In this document: positions 26,690-35,238 of the stretch, piece by piece
How the letters are laid out: every line of letters begins with the position of its first letter
Numbering within the stretch: the stretch's first letter is position 1
Assembly: GCF_036492425.1 (NCBI RefSeq)
Contig: NZ_AP025292.1
Coordinates: forward strand, 248,001 to 312,000
Length of the DNA: 64,000 bases
Direction: 5' to 3'
From: Persicobacter psychrovividus
GTDB taxonomy: Bacteria; Bacteroidota; Bacteroidia; Cytophagales; Cyclobacteriaceae
Position numbers and translations under genes: made by a program
The notes under the pieces: generated by a model
Seen by the model: only the letters and a program-made list of their open reading frames with translations
Databases searched by the model: none
Told to the model about the DNA's origin: nothing

Positions 26690-26872
26690 CTAATATTTTG
26701 TTAAAGGGAACTTTCTTCGAATATTATTAATTTCAAATAATTTCTGCATGGTAAAACTTTTTGGGTGCATTTGGCTAAACTCTTGATTCCAAAGCTGATA
26801 CTTGTCGGTATCATTTTTCTCAAAAAGGTTTGGATTAATATTCTTCGATCTCAAATATTCGATAAATTCCAT
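26690..26872 (-). CDS. Conserved small protein of unknown function upstream of kbl
   Basis: A 60-residue, soluble, charged protein. I do not know a function. The features MEFIEYLRSKNINP, FSQMHPKSFTMQKLFEIN and a final arginine-rich segment resemble small uncharacterised Bacteroidota proteins as I recall them (a pattern of F-x-x-MHP-x-SF-x-x-QKLF-x-IN). The clear ATG and its position 66 bp before kbl on the same strand support a real gene. It lies 153 bp from the divergent threonine dehydrogenase gene. Confidence 0.65.
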   Translation of the reverse strand: MEFIEYLRSKNINPNLFEKNDTDKYQLWNQEFSQMHPKSFTMQKLFEINNIRRKFPLTKY

Positions 26873-27025
26873 AATCTTAGGCTGTTTACTGATTCAAAAA
26901 TCATAAATTAGACCCGAAATCCCAAGGTATCATGAGTGCTTCAGGGGTGATTTTAAATTTATTCATATTTCGATAAGAATAATTAAAATTAATTTAAAAA
27001 AATTCATCTTTTTTTTGTTTCAGGA

Positions 27026-27955
27026 ATGGAGAGAGTATTAGTCATAGGCGCTTTTGGGCAGTTGGGATCAGAGTTAACCGATGAGCTGAGAAAGCTTTAC
27101 GGGGAGGATAATGTCATTGCATCAGATATTACAGCAGCACGAGCACAGGCAGCACGTGGCCCGTTTGAGCAGTTGGATATTTTGGACCGTGCCCGCTTGG
27201 GGGAAATTGTTGAAAAACACAAGATTACACAAATCTATAATCTGGCAGCTATTTTGTCTTCTATTGGGGAGTCGAAGCCAGGTGTAGCTTGGAATGTCAA
27301 CATGAATGGTTTGGTCAATGTATTGGAGCTTGCACGTGAGAAAGGGTTGAATAAAATCTACTGGCCTTCTTCTATTGCTGTTTTTGGCCCTGATACTCCC
27401 AAGGTGATGACTCCTCAGGAGACGGTGATGAACCCTTCGACGATGTATGGTGTCAATAAACTGGCTGGAGAGAAGTTGTGCCAATACTATTTTCAGAAGT
27501 TTGGTGTCGATGTTCGCTCGGTAAGGTACCCTGGCTTGGTAGGCTATAAAGCGATGCCTGGTGGAGGAACAACAGATTATGCTGTTGATATTTACTTCAA
27601 GGCAAAGCAGGGCGAAGAGTTTACCTGTTTCCTGGATAAAGGAACAGTTTTACCAATGATGTATATGGATGATGCGATCCGAGGGACAATTCAGCTGATG
27701 GAGAGCCCTGCGGAAAAAGTGAAGATCCGTACTTCTTACAACCTTGCAGGGATGAGCTTTGCTCCTGAAGAAATTGGTTCTTCCATTCAGAAAATCATTC
27801 CAGATTTTAAAATGATTTATGCGCCAGATCACCGTCAGGAAATTGCGGAATCATGGCCAGATTCCATCGACGATCAATTCGCACAAGCGCATTGGGGGTG
27901 GAAACCAAAATTTGATTTGGATGCGATGTCAAAAGACATCCTGGAAAATATTTAA
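27026..27955 (+). CDS. NAD-dependent epimerase-type L-threonine 3-dehydrogenase
   Basis: A 309-residue extended short-chain dehydrogenase. The NAD loop is VIGAFGQLGSEL (about 6-17), the catalytic Tyr and Lys are in STMYGVNKLAGEKLC, and Ser/Thr partner residues lie in WPSSIAVFGP. The substrate region VRSVRYPGLVGYKAMPGGGTTDY is characteristic of the short-chain threonine dehydrogenases found in Bacteroidota, which oxidise L-threonine to 2-amino-3-ketobutyrate. The divergent kbl encodes the next enzyme, which strongly supports this assignment over a sugar epimerase. It is monocistronic with its own terminator. Confidence 0.9.
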   Translation: MERVLVIGAFGQLGSELTDELRKLYGEDNVIASDITAARAQAARGPFEQLDILDRARLGEIVEKHKITQIYNLAAILSSIGESKPGVAWNVNMNGLVNVLELAREKGLNKIYWPSSIAVFGPDTPKVMTPQETVMNPSTMYGVNKLAGEKLCQYYFQKFGVDVRSVRYPGLVGYKAMPGGGTTDYAVDIYFKAKQGEEFTCFLDKGTVLPMMYMDDAIRGTIQLMESPAEKVKIRTSYNLAGMSFAPEEIGSSIQKIIPDFKMIYAPDHRQEIAESWPDSIDDQFAQAHWGWKPKFDLDAMSKDILENI

Positions 27956-28008
27956 CAATCGATTTACCGATTACGAGCTGTGAGTAGTGATGACTCATTT
28001 TGACATAA

Positions 28009-28040
28009 AAAAAGCCCGAAGCATTTGCCTCGGGCTTTTT
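28009..28040. terminator. Bidirectional terminator between the threonine dehydrogenase gene and LruC copy 1
   Basis: A perfect 11-bp stem (AAAAAGCCCGA/TCGGGCTTTTT) lies between two convergent genes and can serve both. Confidence 0.88.
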
Positions 28041-28055
28041 AGTTAATCTCTCAAA

Positions 28056-30077
28056 TTATGGTGCACTGTAAATATTGTTTGTATTTCGGTAACCTGTCTC
28101 ATCCATGTACCAGTCTGTAGCACTTGTACCACCTGACTGTACCCATTCGATAAACTTCAGGTGTGCCGTATTGATGGCTCTACCTTCTTTAGGGTAAGCG
28201 AATGAGGTTGGAATATTGATTGCCCACGGCAAGTTGTTTCCTGATTTATAATATTTGTCAATATTCGGTCTGGTATCATCATCATGTTGTCTGAATAATG
28301 CGATATCAGCAAGTGCTGTGTTAGGCTTTCCCGGTAAGTGAACCTCAGTTCCTCTACCTTGATCCGCAATCAGGAATGGGTCAAATGGAGCCTGTCCAAT
28401 TTCAGTGAATATCAATGGCGTATTCAGCTCAATAGACATTCTTATTGTATCAGGTGTAGTATATTGATTTTCCTGAATTACATTGACATATGATTTACCT
28501 TCAGGGGACGGCATGATATCATAGGCATTGGCGAAAATTGGAATAACTGCAGAGGTGGTAATGCCAGACTCCACACCATTTACAGTTTCGAACAAGTTCT
28601 TTTTGAATGGCTCGTCATCAGGATCAGAAGTCAATAATTTCACAGATTTAATATCTGAAGGTAACAGCGCAGGGAAGTTGATCGCAAAACCGTTCAGGTA
28701 ACTTGCACCAATAGCTTTAATAACAAATTCTGCTTCGATAAAGGTAACACCATAATCGCCATTTTTAACAATTTGGTATTGGTAGTCAACGACCAAATCA
28801 TTGAAGTCATAATCTCCTTTACTTGGCCATAAATCCTCATAAGCTAATGAAGCATAACCTCCAGAGTTTGGATAATACTCATAGTAAGTACGGTTAGGAT
28901 CGTTAGGGTCTCTGTCGAATTTATTATCTAAACCATCATCATCATCATCTTTTGGAACAGAAGTATTTGGTATATCATTGATGTCAATCTTCTTGCTGTA
29001 TTTTAAGGTAAACATCAAGTCATTAAAGTCCTGATCACAAGCTGGAGAATTTCTGAAAATATCCTCAAAACCAATCACCACCTGATCTTCTGGCGCATAA
29101 TAAAGCAATACCATGTGTTTTTGCAGTTCAGGATCCGACTCAGGGTTGAATTCAGCTCTTGAATAGAATGTACCCTTTGAAGTATTCGAAGGTTGATAAG
29201 TTGTTCTGTTGAAACCATCAGCAATTAAGAAAAAGCCAAGAGTTGTACCTTCGTCAAAAGAACCTAATTCAAATTTATCACCTGAATATAAAGCGCCACC
29301 ACTGCCGTAATAAGAAGCATTTGGGAGTATAATAGTGCGGGAGATGTTTTCAAGGGTAGGCGTTGTGCCTGTTGGGTAAGTGTAGAAGCCCAATACATTG
29401 CGATATCCAGCGCCTTCATGCATAAAGGTAAGCGTGATTTCTGTGTCATCTTCCTTAATTTCGACTTCCTGAATATCGGATGCGAGGTATTGAGGGTTAT
29501 AGTCTGGTACAGGGTAACCCTCAGGAAGTGAAACGTTAATGGCATCTATAAGGTCAGTGGATGCCGCTACAAAAGGTAAAACAGTGTAAGAAGGGAAACC
29601 ATATTCGTTCCAGGTACCCAGATAATTAAATCCTAATGCAGGGTCTCCGGTGATTGTTGCCTGTACTGCTTCAGTACGATTGTTTGCTGCACGGTCACCA
29701 TTGAACTCAAAGGTAAAGGCGTCAGAACGTTTGATCGCAAATGAATCTTGAGGGATACCAATATCAGAAAATTTAATATACATGTTTTCTGTTGCTGTTG
29801 GTATATTCATTTCATAGAAGAAACTGCCATCATCACCTGTAACTCCCTCAACAACTGGTTTGAAGTCTTCGGACATCAGGGTGAAACGTTTGTTTTTTAA
29901 GGAGGTGTTAATTGTTACTCCTTGAACTGCCTCCATCTCATAATTAAAGCCATCAGGAACAAGGGCTCCTTCAAGACCATCGGGTGGTGTTGGGTTGGGG
30001 TTAACATTCTCCCGATCGGATTTACAGGCAAATAATGCCATCGCGGCGAATATGATTACTAAATAATGTTTTTTCAT
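28056..30077 (-). CDS. LruC-domain lipoprotein, copy 1
   Basis: A 673-residue exported lipoprotein. The signal peptide MKKHYLVIIFAAMALFACKS ends in a lipobox with Cys18. A DUF4114-like region (VIGFEDIFRNSPACDQDFND, about 347-366) is followed by a calcium-binding-like acidic linker DDDDDGLDNKFDRDPNDP and then the LruC/DUF4842 domain beginning YEDLWPSKGDYDFNDLVVDY (about 419-438). The C-terminus ends with WYMDETGYRNTNNIY. The LruC family is common in marine and gut Bacteroidota and its function is unknown. A close paralogue is 200 bp upstream. Surface exposure is inferred. Confidence 0.88.
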   Translation of the reverse strand: MKKHYLVIIFAAMALFACKSDRENVNPNPTPPDGLEGALVPDGFNYEMEAVQGVTINTSLKNKRFTLMSEDFKPVVEGVTGDDGSFFYEMNIPTATENMYIKFSDIGIPQDSFAIKRSDAFTFEFNGDRAANNRTEAVQATITGDPALGFNYLGTWNEYGFPSYTVLPFVAASTDLIDAINVSLPEGYPVPDYNPQYLASDIQEVEIKEDDTEITLTFMHEGAGYRNVLGFYTYPTGTTPTLENISRTIILPNASYYGSGGALYSGDKFELGSFDEGTTLGFFLIADGFNRTTYQPSNTSKGTFYSRAEFNPESDPELQKHMVLLYYAPEDQVVIGFEDIFRNSPACDQDFNDLMFTLKYSKKIDINDIPNTSVPKDDDDDGLDNKFDRDPNDPNRTYYEYYPNSGGYASLAYEDLWPSKGDYDFNDLVVDYQYQIVKNGDYGVTFIEAEFVIKAIGASYLNGFAINFPALLPSDIKSVKLLTSDPDDEPFKKNLFETVNGVESGITTSAVIPIFANAYDIMPSPEGKSYVNVIQENQYTTPDTIRMSIELNTPLIFTEIGQAPFDPFLIADQGRGTEVHLPGKPNTALADIALFRQHDDDTRPNIDKYYKSGNNLPWAINIPTSFAYPKEGRAINTAHLKFIEWVQSGGTSATDWYMDETGYRNTNNIYSAP

Positions 30078-30216
30078 TTTGAGAATAGGTTAATAGTTTT
30101 TGAAGAGTTACGAGCCCTCCGTGGTGTAGTTATTTTTTCAGGAAATTAGATCTCTTGGTATTATATAATGGATGTAAGGTTGGTTGTGGAAAGAGATTGC
30201 TTTGTGTTAAATTAAG

Positions 30217-30248
30217 GCTCCCTTCAACTAAAGAGGGCAGAAGGGAGC
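30217..30248 (-). terminator. Weak hairpin after LruC copy 2
   Basis: A 9-bp stem (GCTCCCTTC/GAAGGGAGC) with a 14-base loop lies 29 bp past the stop. It has no T-run on the reverse strand, so the two LruC genes may share some transcription. Confidence 0.4.
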
Positions 30249-30276
30249 GAGGGCTTACAGGCGTAAGCCAGATGGC

Positions 30277-32277
30277 TTAATAAATATTACTGTCATTCCT
30301 GTATTCAGGTAAATCAAGATACCAATCCTGGTAACTGCTTCCGCCAGATTGCACCCACTCAACGAATTTTAGATGGCCTTTTTCAATAGATTTTCCCTCT
30401 TGGGTATAATCAAATGAAACAGGAAGGTTGATGGCCCACGGAAGGTTATGGTTTGATTTGTATAATTTGGATCCTGAGAGGTTTGAATCGTCATCGCCTT
30501 CACCAAACAAATCGACATCTGCCAATGAGGTGTTTTCATGGCCAGGAAGGTGGATTTCATAGCCACGTTTCATGTTGGCGATCATGAAAGGATCGAAAGG
30601 GGCATTACCGATTTCAGAAATAAGTTTAGGAGTGGTCAGTTCAATAGAGAAACGGAGGGTGTCGGGGGTTAAGTAAGGATTGGCTTTCACCACATTAACA
30701 TATGCCCCTCCAAAAGATGGCATGATATCATACGCATTTTCAAAAATTGGAATAACGGCATGTCGCTGCCCTCTTTCTGTTCCGTCAGAGGCACGCTGGA
30801 AGAGTCCAGTACTGAAGACGGCATCATTCGGGTCTTTCGTTACGATTTTTGTTGATTCAATATCACCTTGTCCGAGTTCTGGGAAACTAATTGCAAAACC
30901 ATTGCTATACCCAGCCCCGATGGCTTTGATAATGATTATTCCTTCAATAAAGGATACTTTGTAATCCGCATTTTTAACGATCTGATATTGGTAATCCAAA
31001 ACAAGGTCATTAAAGTCGTAATCCCCTTTACTTGGCCATAAATCCTCAAAAGTTAAAGAGGCATAAGTCCCTGCACCTGGGTAGTAGTCATAATAAGTTC
31101 TGCGGGCATCATTCGGGTCGCGATCAAAGGCATTATCCACACCGTCGTTGTCACTGTCTGAAAAGGTCTGTGTCGTTGGTACATTGCTGGTCGAGAATTG
31201 AGGTGTACTGGTAATGGTCAGTACAAGGTCGTTAAAGTCATGGTCACAGCCACTGTTTTCTCGGTTAAGGTCTTCAAAGCCAAGGACAAATCGGTCTTCG
31301 TCCTGATCCCATAGCATTACCATATGCTGCTGGTTTGGATCCTGTTCAGGATTCAGGTCAAGTAAAGAATAGAAGGTGCCTAAAGGAGATCGGGAAGGCT
31401 GTTGGCCATCGTAACCACTTGGGATGATGAAAAAGCCAATGGATGTTCCAGCATCAAACGTTCCTAATTTTACTTTATCGCCCATCATTAGTCCACCACC
31501 ACTGCCGTTCAAGGACGCATTAGGGAAAATGATTGTTTTATGGCTGAGTTCTTCAGGGGTCTGTGGAGGCGTATTTGTTGGATAGGTGTAGAATCCGATT
31601 GTGTTTTTGAAACCCGCACTTTCATGCACAAAGGTAATCCAGACCTCAGAATTGTTCTGAGTTACTGCAAATTCCTTCACACTGCTTTGGAGGTAATGTG
31701 GGTTGTATTCAGGGACAGGGTAGCCTTGTGGCAAAGTGGTCTGAATAGTTTGGATAAAGTCCCCACTGATATTGTCTGAGATGGGTTCAAGGTAATCTGG
31801 CACACCATTGGTATCCCAGCCACCAAGATAGGTGAAGCCGAGTCCAGGGTCGCCGTTGATTTTTGTCGCCTGGGATCTTTCGTTTCCTCTGCTGGTTTTC
31901 AGCTGGAAATCAAAGCCAGCACTTCTTGAGATGGCAAAGGAATCTTGTGGAACGCCAATTTTATTGAATTGAAGGTAGATTTTGTCAGAGGCAGTAGGGA
32001 TATTCAAGGCGTGTGAAAATTGACCATTGGCATCTGTTTTCTCTTCAAGGATAACGGCTAAATGTTCATTCATTAACCGAAAAGGGGTGTTTTTAAGGTC
32101 AGTATCAATAGTGATACTGTTAATGTTTTCAGTTTCAAAATTGAAATCCTCGGGAATCGACAGGTCTTCTAATGCAGTAGAATTTGGTTGGACTCCTTCG
32201 TCAGGTTTATTGTTACAGGCCGCGACCAATAGCAATACCATAAGGCAAAGGAAAGAAAGATGCTTTGTCATCGTCAT
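30277..32277 (-). CDS. LruC-domain lipoprotein, copy 2
   Basis: A 666-residue paralogue of the neighbouring LruC protein, matching it over the whole length. The signal peptide ends LLLVAACNN with lipidated Cys21. The DUF4114-like segment is VLGFEDLNRENSGCDHDFND, the acidic linker DSDNDGVDNAFDRDPND, and the LruC core FEDLWPSKGDYDFNDLVLDY. It ends WYLDLPEYRNDSNIY, as copy 1 does with WYMDETGYRNTNNIY. The order is a tandem duplication. Function is unknown; a calcium-stabilised surface protein is inferred. The 255 bp upstream shows no -7 element I trust. Confidence 0.88.
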   Translation of the reverse strand: MTMTKHLSFLCLMVLLLVAACNNKPDEGVQPNSTALEDLSIPEDFNFETENINSITIDTDLKNTPFRLMNEHLAVILEEKTDANGQFSHALNIPTASDKIYLQFNKIGVPQDSFAISRSAGFDFQLKTSRGNERSQATKINGDPGLGFTYLGGWDTNGVPDYLEPISDNISGDFIQTIQTTLPQGYPVPEYNPHYLQSSVKEFAVTQNNSEVWITFVHESAGFKNTIGFYTYPTNTPPQTPEELSHKTIIFPNASLNGSGGGLMMGDKVKLGTFDAGTSIGFFIIPSGYDGQQPSRSPLGTFYSLLDLNPEQDPNQQHMVMLWDQDEDRFVLGFEDLNRENSGCDHDFNDLVLTITSTPQFSTSNVPTTQTFSDSDNDGVDNAFDRDPNDARRTYYDYYPGAGTYASLTFEDLWPSKGDYDFNDLVLDYQYQIVKNADYKVSFIEGIIIIKAIGAGYSNGFAISFPELGQGDIESTKIVTKDPNDAVFSTGLFQRASDGTERGQRHAVIPIFENAYDIMPSFGGAYVNVVKANPYLTPDTLRFSIELTTPKLISEIGNAPFDPFMIANMKRGYEIHLPGHENTSLADVDLFGEGDDDSNLSGSKLYKSNHNLPWAINLPVSFDYTQEGKSIEKGHLKFVEWVQSGGSSYQDWYLDLPEYRNDSNIY

Positions 32278-32454
32278 AATTGAATGGTTGTTTGGTGGGT
32301 ATAACGATGACGATCAGTATGGTATTAAAGAATTTAAATTTAGGAGCTTATTTAGATGTAATATTTGGAGTGCAAAATATGAAGATGATTTTTTGTGTCG
32401 AAAATCGGGGTTATTTCTACTGGAATGAAACACAGATTTTTTGAATATAAAAAA

Positions 32455-32488
32455 AGCGATGACCTATGCTGAGTTATAGGTCATCGCT
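32455..32488 (-). terminator. Terminator of isocitrate dehydrogenase
   Basis: A perfect 13-bp stem (AGCGATGACCTAT/ATAGGTCATCGCT) with seven T following on the reverse strand lies 45 bp past the stop. Confidence 0.92.
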
Positions 32489-32532
32489 AAATATTTAATT
32501 ATAACATGGCGTTTGTCAGTTCATAGCTGACC

Positions 32533-33975
32533 TTATTCGCCCTGTCCTAAAGAGTAACCTCTTTCTCCGTCAAAATCATACAAGTGTTCCGTTTTGATAA
32601 AATCGATATTCTTTTTCGCCATCAAAGTTAAAAGATCAGCCACCTGCTGATGGGTGTTGGTACCCGCTGTAGCGGTGAATCGACAACGCCAATGGTCTGA
32701 ACAGGAAATTTCAGGGTTCCCATTAGGGTATACCTTGACACCTCTATTGGTGATCATTTTTAATTTCAGGCCGTCAGGTTGTAGTGCGGCTAACCTTTCC
32801 CCTATTTCATTAGGGTTCATGGTTTCACTTTTCCAGTCCACGAATACATCAATTCCAACAAGTGTTTTGGTTTGTGGAGGGTAAACGCTCATCGGTAATG
32901 GCTCGCTCTTTTGCTCGGAATAGGTTACGGCTTTTAGTTCCGAAGGTACCTGACCCAAACGCTCGATTACGGCATCGGCAAAAGCAGTAGTGCCTACCAA
33001 GGCCTTGCTGTTGTTCTTATCGTAGATATCAGCAGTGTGAAAGCCATCTTCAATGGTTTTTAACCATGCATTCTGAATTTTAGCCGCCGTTTCTGGGGCA
33101 CCAATATGAACAAGCATCAGCACAGCGGCATTAATCAAGCCCGAAGGATTGGCTATATCCTTACCCGCAATATCAGGTGCAGACCCGTGAATGGCTTCAA
33201 ACATGGCATAGTTCTCCCCTACGTTTGATGATCCGCCAAGTCCCACGGAGCCCGTGATTTGCGCAGCGATATCAGAAATGATATCACCATAAAGGTTCAG
33301 GGTGACGATCACATCAAAAATGTGAGGGCGATCGGCGATCATGGCAGAGCCAATATCAATGATCATATGTTCCTGCTTAATTTCAGGGTATTCTTTTCCT
33401 ACTTCATCAAAGACTCTGTGGAACAAACCATCGGCTTGTTTCATGATATTGTCTTTGGTCATACAGGTTACTTTTTTACGGCCGTACTTACGTGCATACT
33501 CATAAGCGTAGCGGACAATCTTTTCACAGCCTTTTCTTGAGATCAGTTTCAAACACTGTACAACATCTTCTGTTTGCTGATGCTCGATTCCTGCGTAAAG
33601 GTCTTCCTCGTTCTCACGAATAATCACCATGTCCGTTAGCGGATGGTGCGTCTGAACATAAGGGTAGTAAGATCGGCAGGGGCGCACATTGGCGTAAAGC
33701 CCCAGGGTTTTTCGGGTGGTTACATTAAGGCTTTTGAATCCTCCGCCTTGTGGAGTGGTGATCGGTGCTTTAAGGAATATTTTATTTCTTCGCAGTGATT
33801 CCCACGATTCAGGTGCAATGCCTGCGGAAATCCCTTTCAGGTAAACCTCTTTACCGATCTCAATTTCTTCAATATCAATAGGTGCATTCGCCGCTTTAAG
33901 AATGGCTAAAGTGGCTGCCATGATTTCTGGTCCGATGCCGTCGCCATGGGCAACAGTGATGGTTTTGTTGGGCAT
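32533..33975 (-). CDS. icd: NADP-type isocitrate dehydrogenase, Thermus/Rickettsia-like form
   Basis: This TCA-cycle enzyme oxidises isocitrate to 2-oxoglutarate and CO2. The N-terminal 330 residues are a beta-decarboxylating dehydrogenase: HGDGIGPEIM at the start, substrate loop TTPQGGGFKSLNVTTRK (about 74-90), catalytic Tyr and Lys regions, and the metal-binding TLNLYGDIISDIAAQ. The C-terminal 130 residues form the extra domain seen in the longer Thermus-type enzyme (here 480 residues). Cofactor preference is inferred from the family, not read from a motif. The gene stands alone, with a 405-bp divergent gap before the enoyl-CoA hydratase. Confidence 0.9.
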   Translation of the reverse strand: MPNKTITVAHGDGIGPEIMAATLAILKAANAPIDIEEIEIGKEVYLKGISAGIAPESWESLRRNKIFLKAPITTPQGGGFKSLNVTTRKTLGLYANVRPCRSYYPYVQTHHPLTDMVIIRENEEDLYAGIEHQQTEDVVQCLKLISRKGCEKIVRYAYEYARKYGRKKVTCMTKDNIMKQADGLFHRVFDEVGKEYPEIKQEHMIIDIGSAMIADRPHIFDVIVTLNLYGDIISDIAAQITGSVGLGGSSNVGENYAMFEAIHGSAPDIAGKDIANPSGLINAAVLMLVHIGAPETAAKIQNAWLKTIEDGFHTADIYDKNNSKALVGTTAFADAVIERLGQVPSELKAVTYSEQKSEPLPMSVYPPQTKTLVGIDVFVDWKSETMNPNEIGERLAALQPDGLKLKMITNRGVKVYPNGNPEISCSDHWRCRFTATAGTNTHQQVADLLTLMAKKNIDFIKTEHLYDFDGERGYSLGQGE

Positions 33976-34157
33976 AATTTGGTATTTAGGGATGATTTAG
34001 GCTTTGTTGAATATCAATTCTTCGATCAATTTAAGAAAAATATCAATGAATTCTTTGTTATGATTTACACTAAGTGGTGGGTTTTATGATTTTTTTTAAC
34101 AAAATAAATTATCGACTTGACTTGTTTTGCTTTAAAAATAGATTTTTATTAGACTGA

Positions 34158-34172
34158 TGCTTAAATTAAGCA
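34158..34172. promoter_or_regulatory. Perfect palindrome, possible operator
   Basis: TGCTTAAATTAAGCA is symmetric about its central A. It lies 183 bp upstream of icd and 209 bp upstream of the enoyl-CoA hydratase. No regulator is identified. Confidence 0.25.
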
Positions 34173-34327
34173 CGAATGTTTTTTGTGGTCAGGAAATTGC
34201 TTTAATTTCGCCACAATAAAATTTCAAATAAAGCTAATGGGCTTAAAATGAGGAGTCATTGGAGGGAAGGGAGTTCAGGCGGGTACTTGTGCTGGCTTTG
34301 TAGTTTCTTTAAATTCATTCAACATCC

Positions 34328-34358
34328 TTTGTGATTTTAAGGTCATCCTTTATATTTG
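34328..34358 (+). promoter_or_regulatory. Promoter of the enoyl-CoA hydratase
   Basis: TTTG (34328-34331), a 19-base spacer and TATATTTG (34351-34358) match the consensus. The leader would be only about 16 nt. Confidence 0.75.
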
Positions 34359-34380
34359 GTAAAAAAATTCCATTTAAGTA

Positions 34381-35160
34381 ATGTTTAAATCCATCGAGTT
34401 TGCGGTAGAAGATCACGTTCTGCTACTGACGATCAATAAACCTGAAAAGTACAATGTGCTGGACTTACAGACATTGGAAGAACTTCGGGAAGCTATTCAG
34501 CAGGGATATGATGACGAGGAAGTGTTGGGGATGATCATCACCGGCGCAGGCGAGAAATCGTTTTCTGCAGGGGTGGATATCAACGAAATCAAGACCCTTA
34601 ATGAGCTGAATGGAAGAAAATATTCCGAAACAGGGCAGGAAGTGTTCGCACTTATTGAGGATTGCCATAAGCCCGTTATTGCGGCAGTGAATGGCTTTGC
34701 TCTTGGGGGCGGTTGTGAATTGGCGATGGCTTGCCATATTCGTGTGGCGACAGAAAATGCGCGCTTTGGCTTACCAGAAGTTAATTTGGGGTTGATCCCT
34801 GGTTTTGGTGGTACGCAGCGTATGGCACACATTGTTGGTCGTGGAAAAGCAATAGAACTTATGCTTACAGGAGACCATGTTCCTGCGGCTGAGGGCAAAG
34901 CTTTAGGCTTGGTGAACCATGTGGTTTATTCACATGAAGAGTTGATGACTAAGGCGCGTGAGATTATGTCGAAAATCATTAATAAAGCTCCTTTGGCGAT
35001 TGGTTCTGTGATCAGCTGTGTGAATGCGGCATCTAAAGGTACCGATGCTGGTTATCAGTCTGAGGCGAATAATTTTTCCAATTTGTGTAAGTCTTCTGAT
35101 TTTAAAGAAGGCGTAAATGCTTTTTTGGAAAAGCGAAATCCTGAGTTTTTGGGAGAGTAA
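34381..35160 (+). CDS. Enoyl-CoA hydratase/isomerase family protein
   Basis: A 259-residue crotonase-fold enzyme, which adds water across the double bond of 2-enoyl-CoA in fatty-acid oxidation. The oxyanion-hole motifs are GAGEKSFSAGVDI (about 56-68) and NGFALGGGCELAMACH (about 104-119), followed by RFGLPEVNLGLIPGFGGTQR with the catalytic Glu. The family is catalytically versatile (hydratase, isomerase, dehalogenase), and with no thiolase or dehydrogenase next to it the exact reaction cannot be assigned. It is a single-gene unit. Confidence 0.93.
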   Translation: MFKSIEFAVEDHVLLLTINKPEKYNVLDLQTLEELREAIQQGYDDEEVLGMIITGAGEKSFSAGVDINEIKTLNELNGRKYSETGQEVFALIEDCHKPVIAAVNGFALGGGCELAMACHIRVATENARFGLPEVNLGLIPGFGGTQRMAHIVGRGKAIELMLTGDHVPAAEGKALGLVNHVVYSHEELMTKAREIMSKIINKAPLAIGSVISCVNAASKGTDAGYQSEANNFSNLCKSSDFKEGVNAFLEKRNPEFLGE

Positions 35161-35190
35161 AATAAGAAACAGATAGTTTTAAAATAATCA

Positions 35191-35217
35191 GGAAGGATTG
35201 GGCTACCCAATCCTTCC
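35191..35217 (+). terminator. Terminator of the enoyl-CoA hydratase
   Basis: A perfect 12-bp stem (GGAAGGATTGGG/CCCAATCCTTCC) with a 3-base loop is followed by TTAGTTT. Confidence 0.75.
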
Positions 35218-35238
35218 TTAGTTTATAAGCATTTTTGA

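Larger units (their letters stand above)
33976..34380. other. 405-bp divergent gap between icd and the enoyl-CoA hydratase
   Basis: The gap is A/T-rich and holds no convincing gene. Near the right end lies the hydratase promoter. At 34158-34172 is the perfect palindrome TGCTTAAATTAAGCA (7-bp arms, 1-base centre), a possible operator. A 28-codon frame from 34249 has no supporting evidence. Confidence 0.5.

Noticed and set aside
34249-34335. 28-codon frame in the icd/hydratase gap
   Set aside because: It runs into the hydratase promoter and has no feature of a gene.
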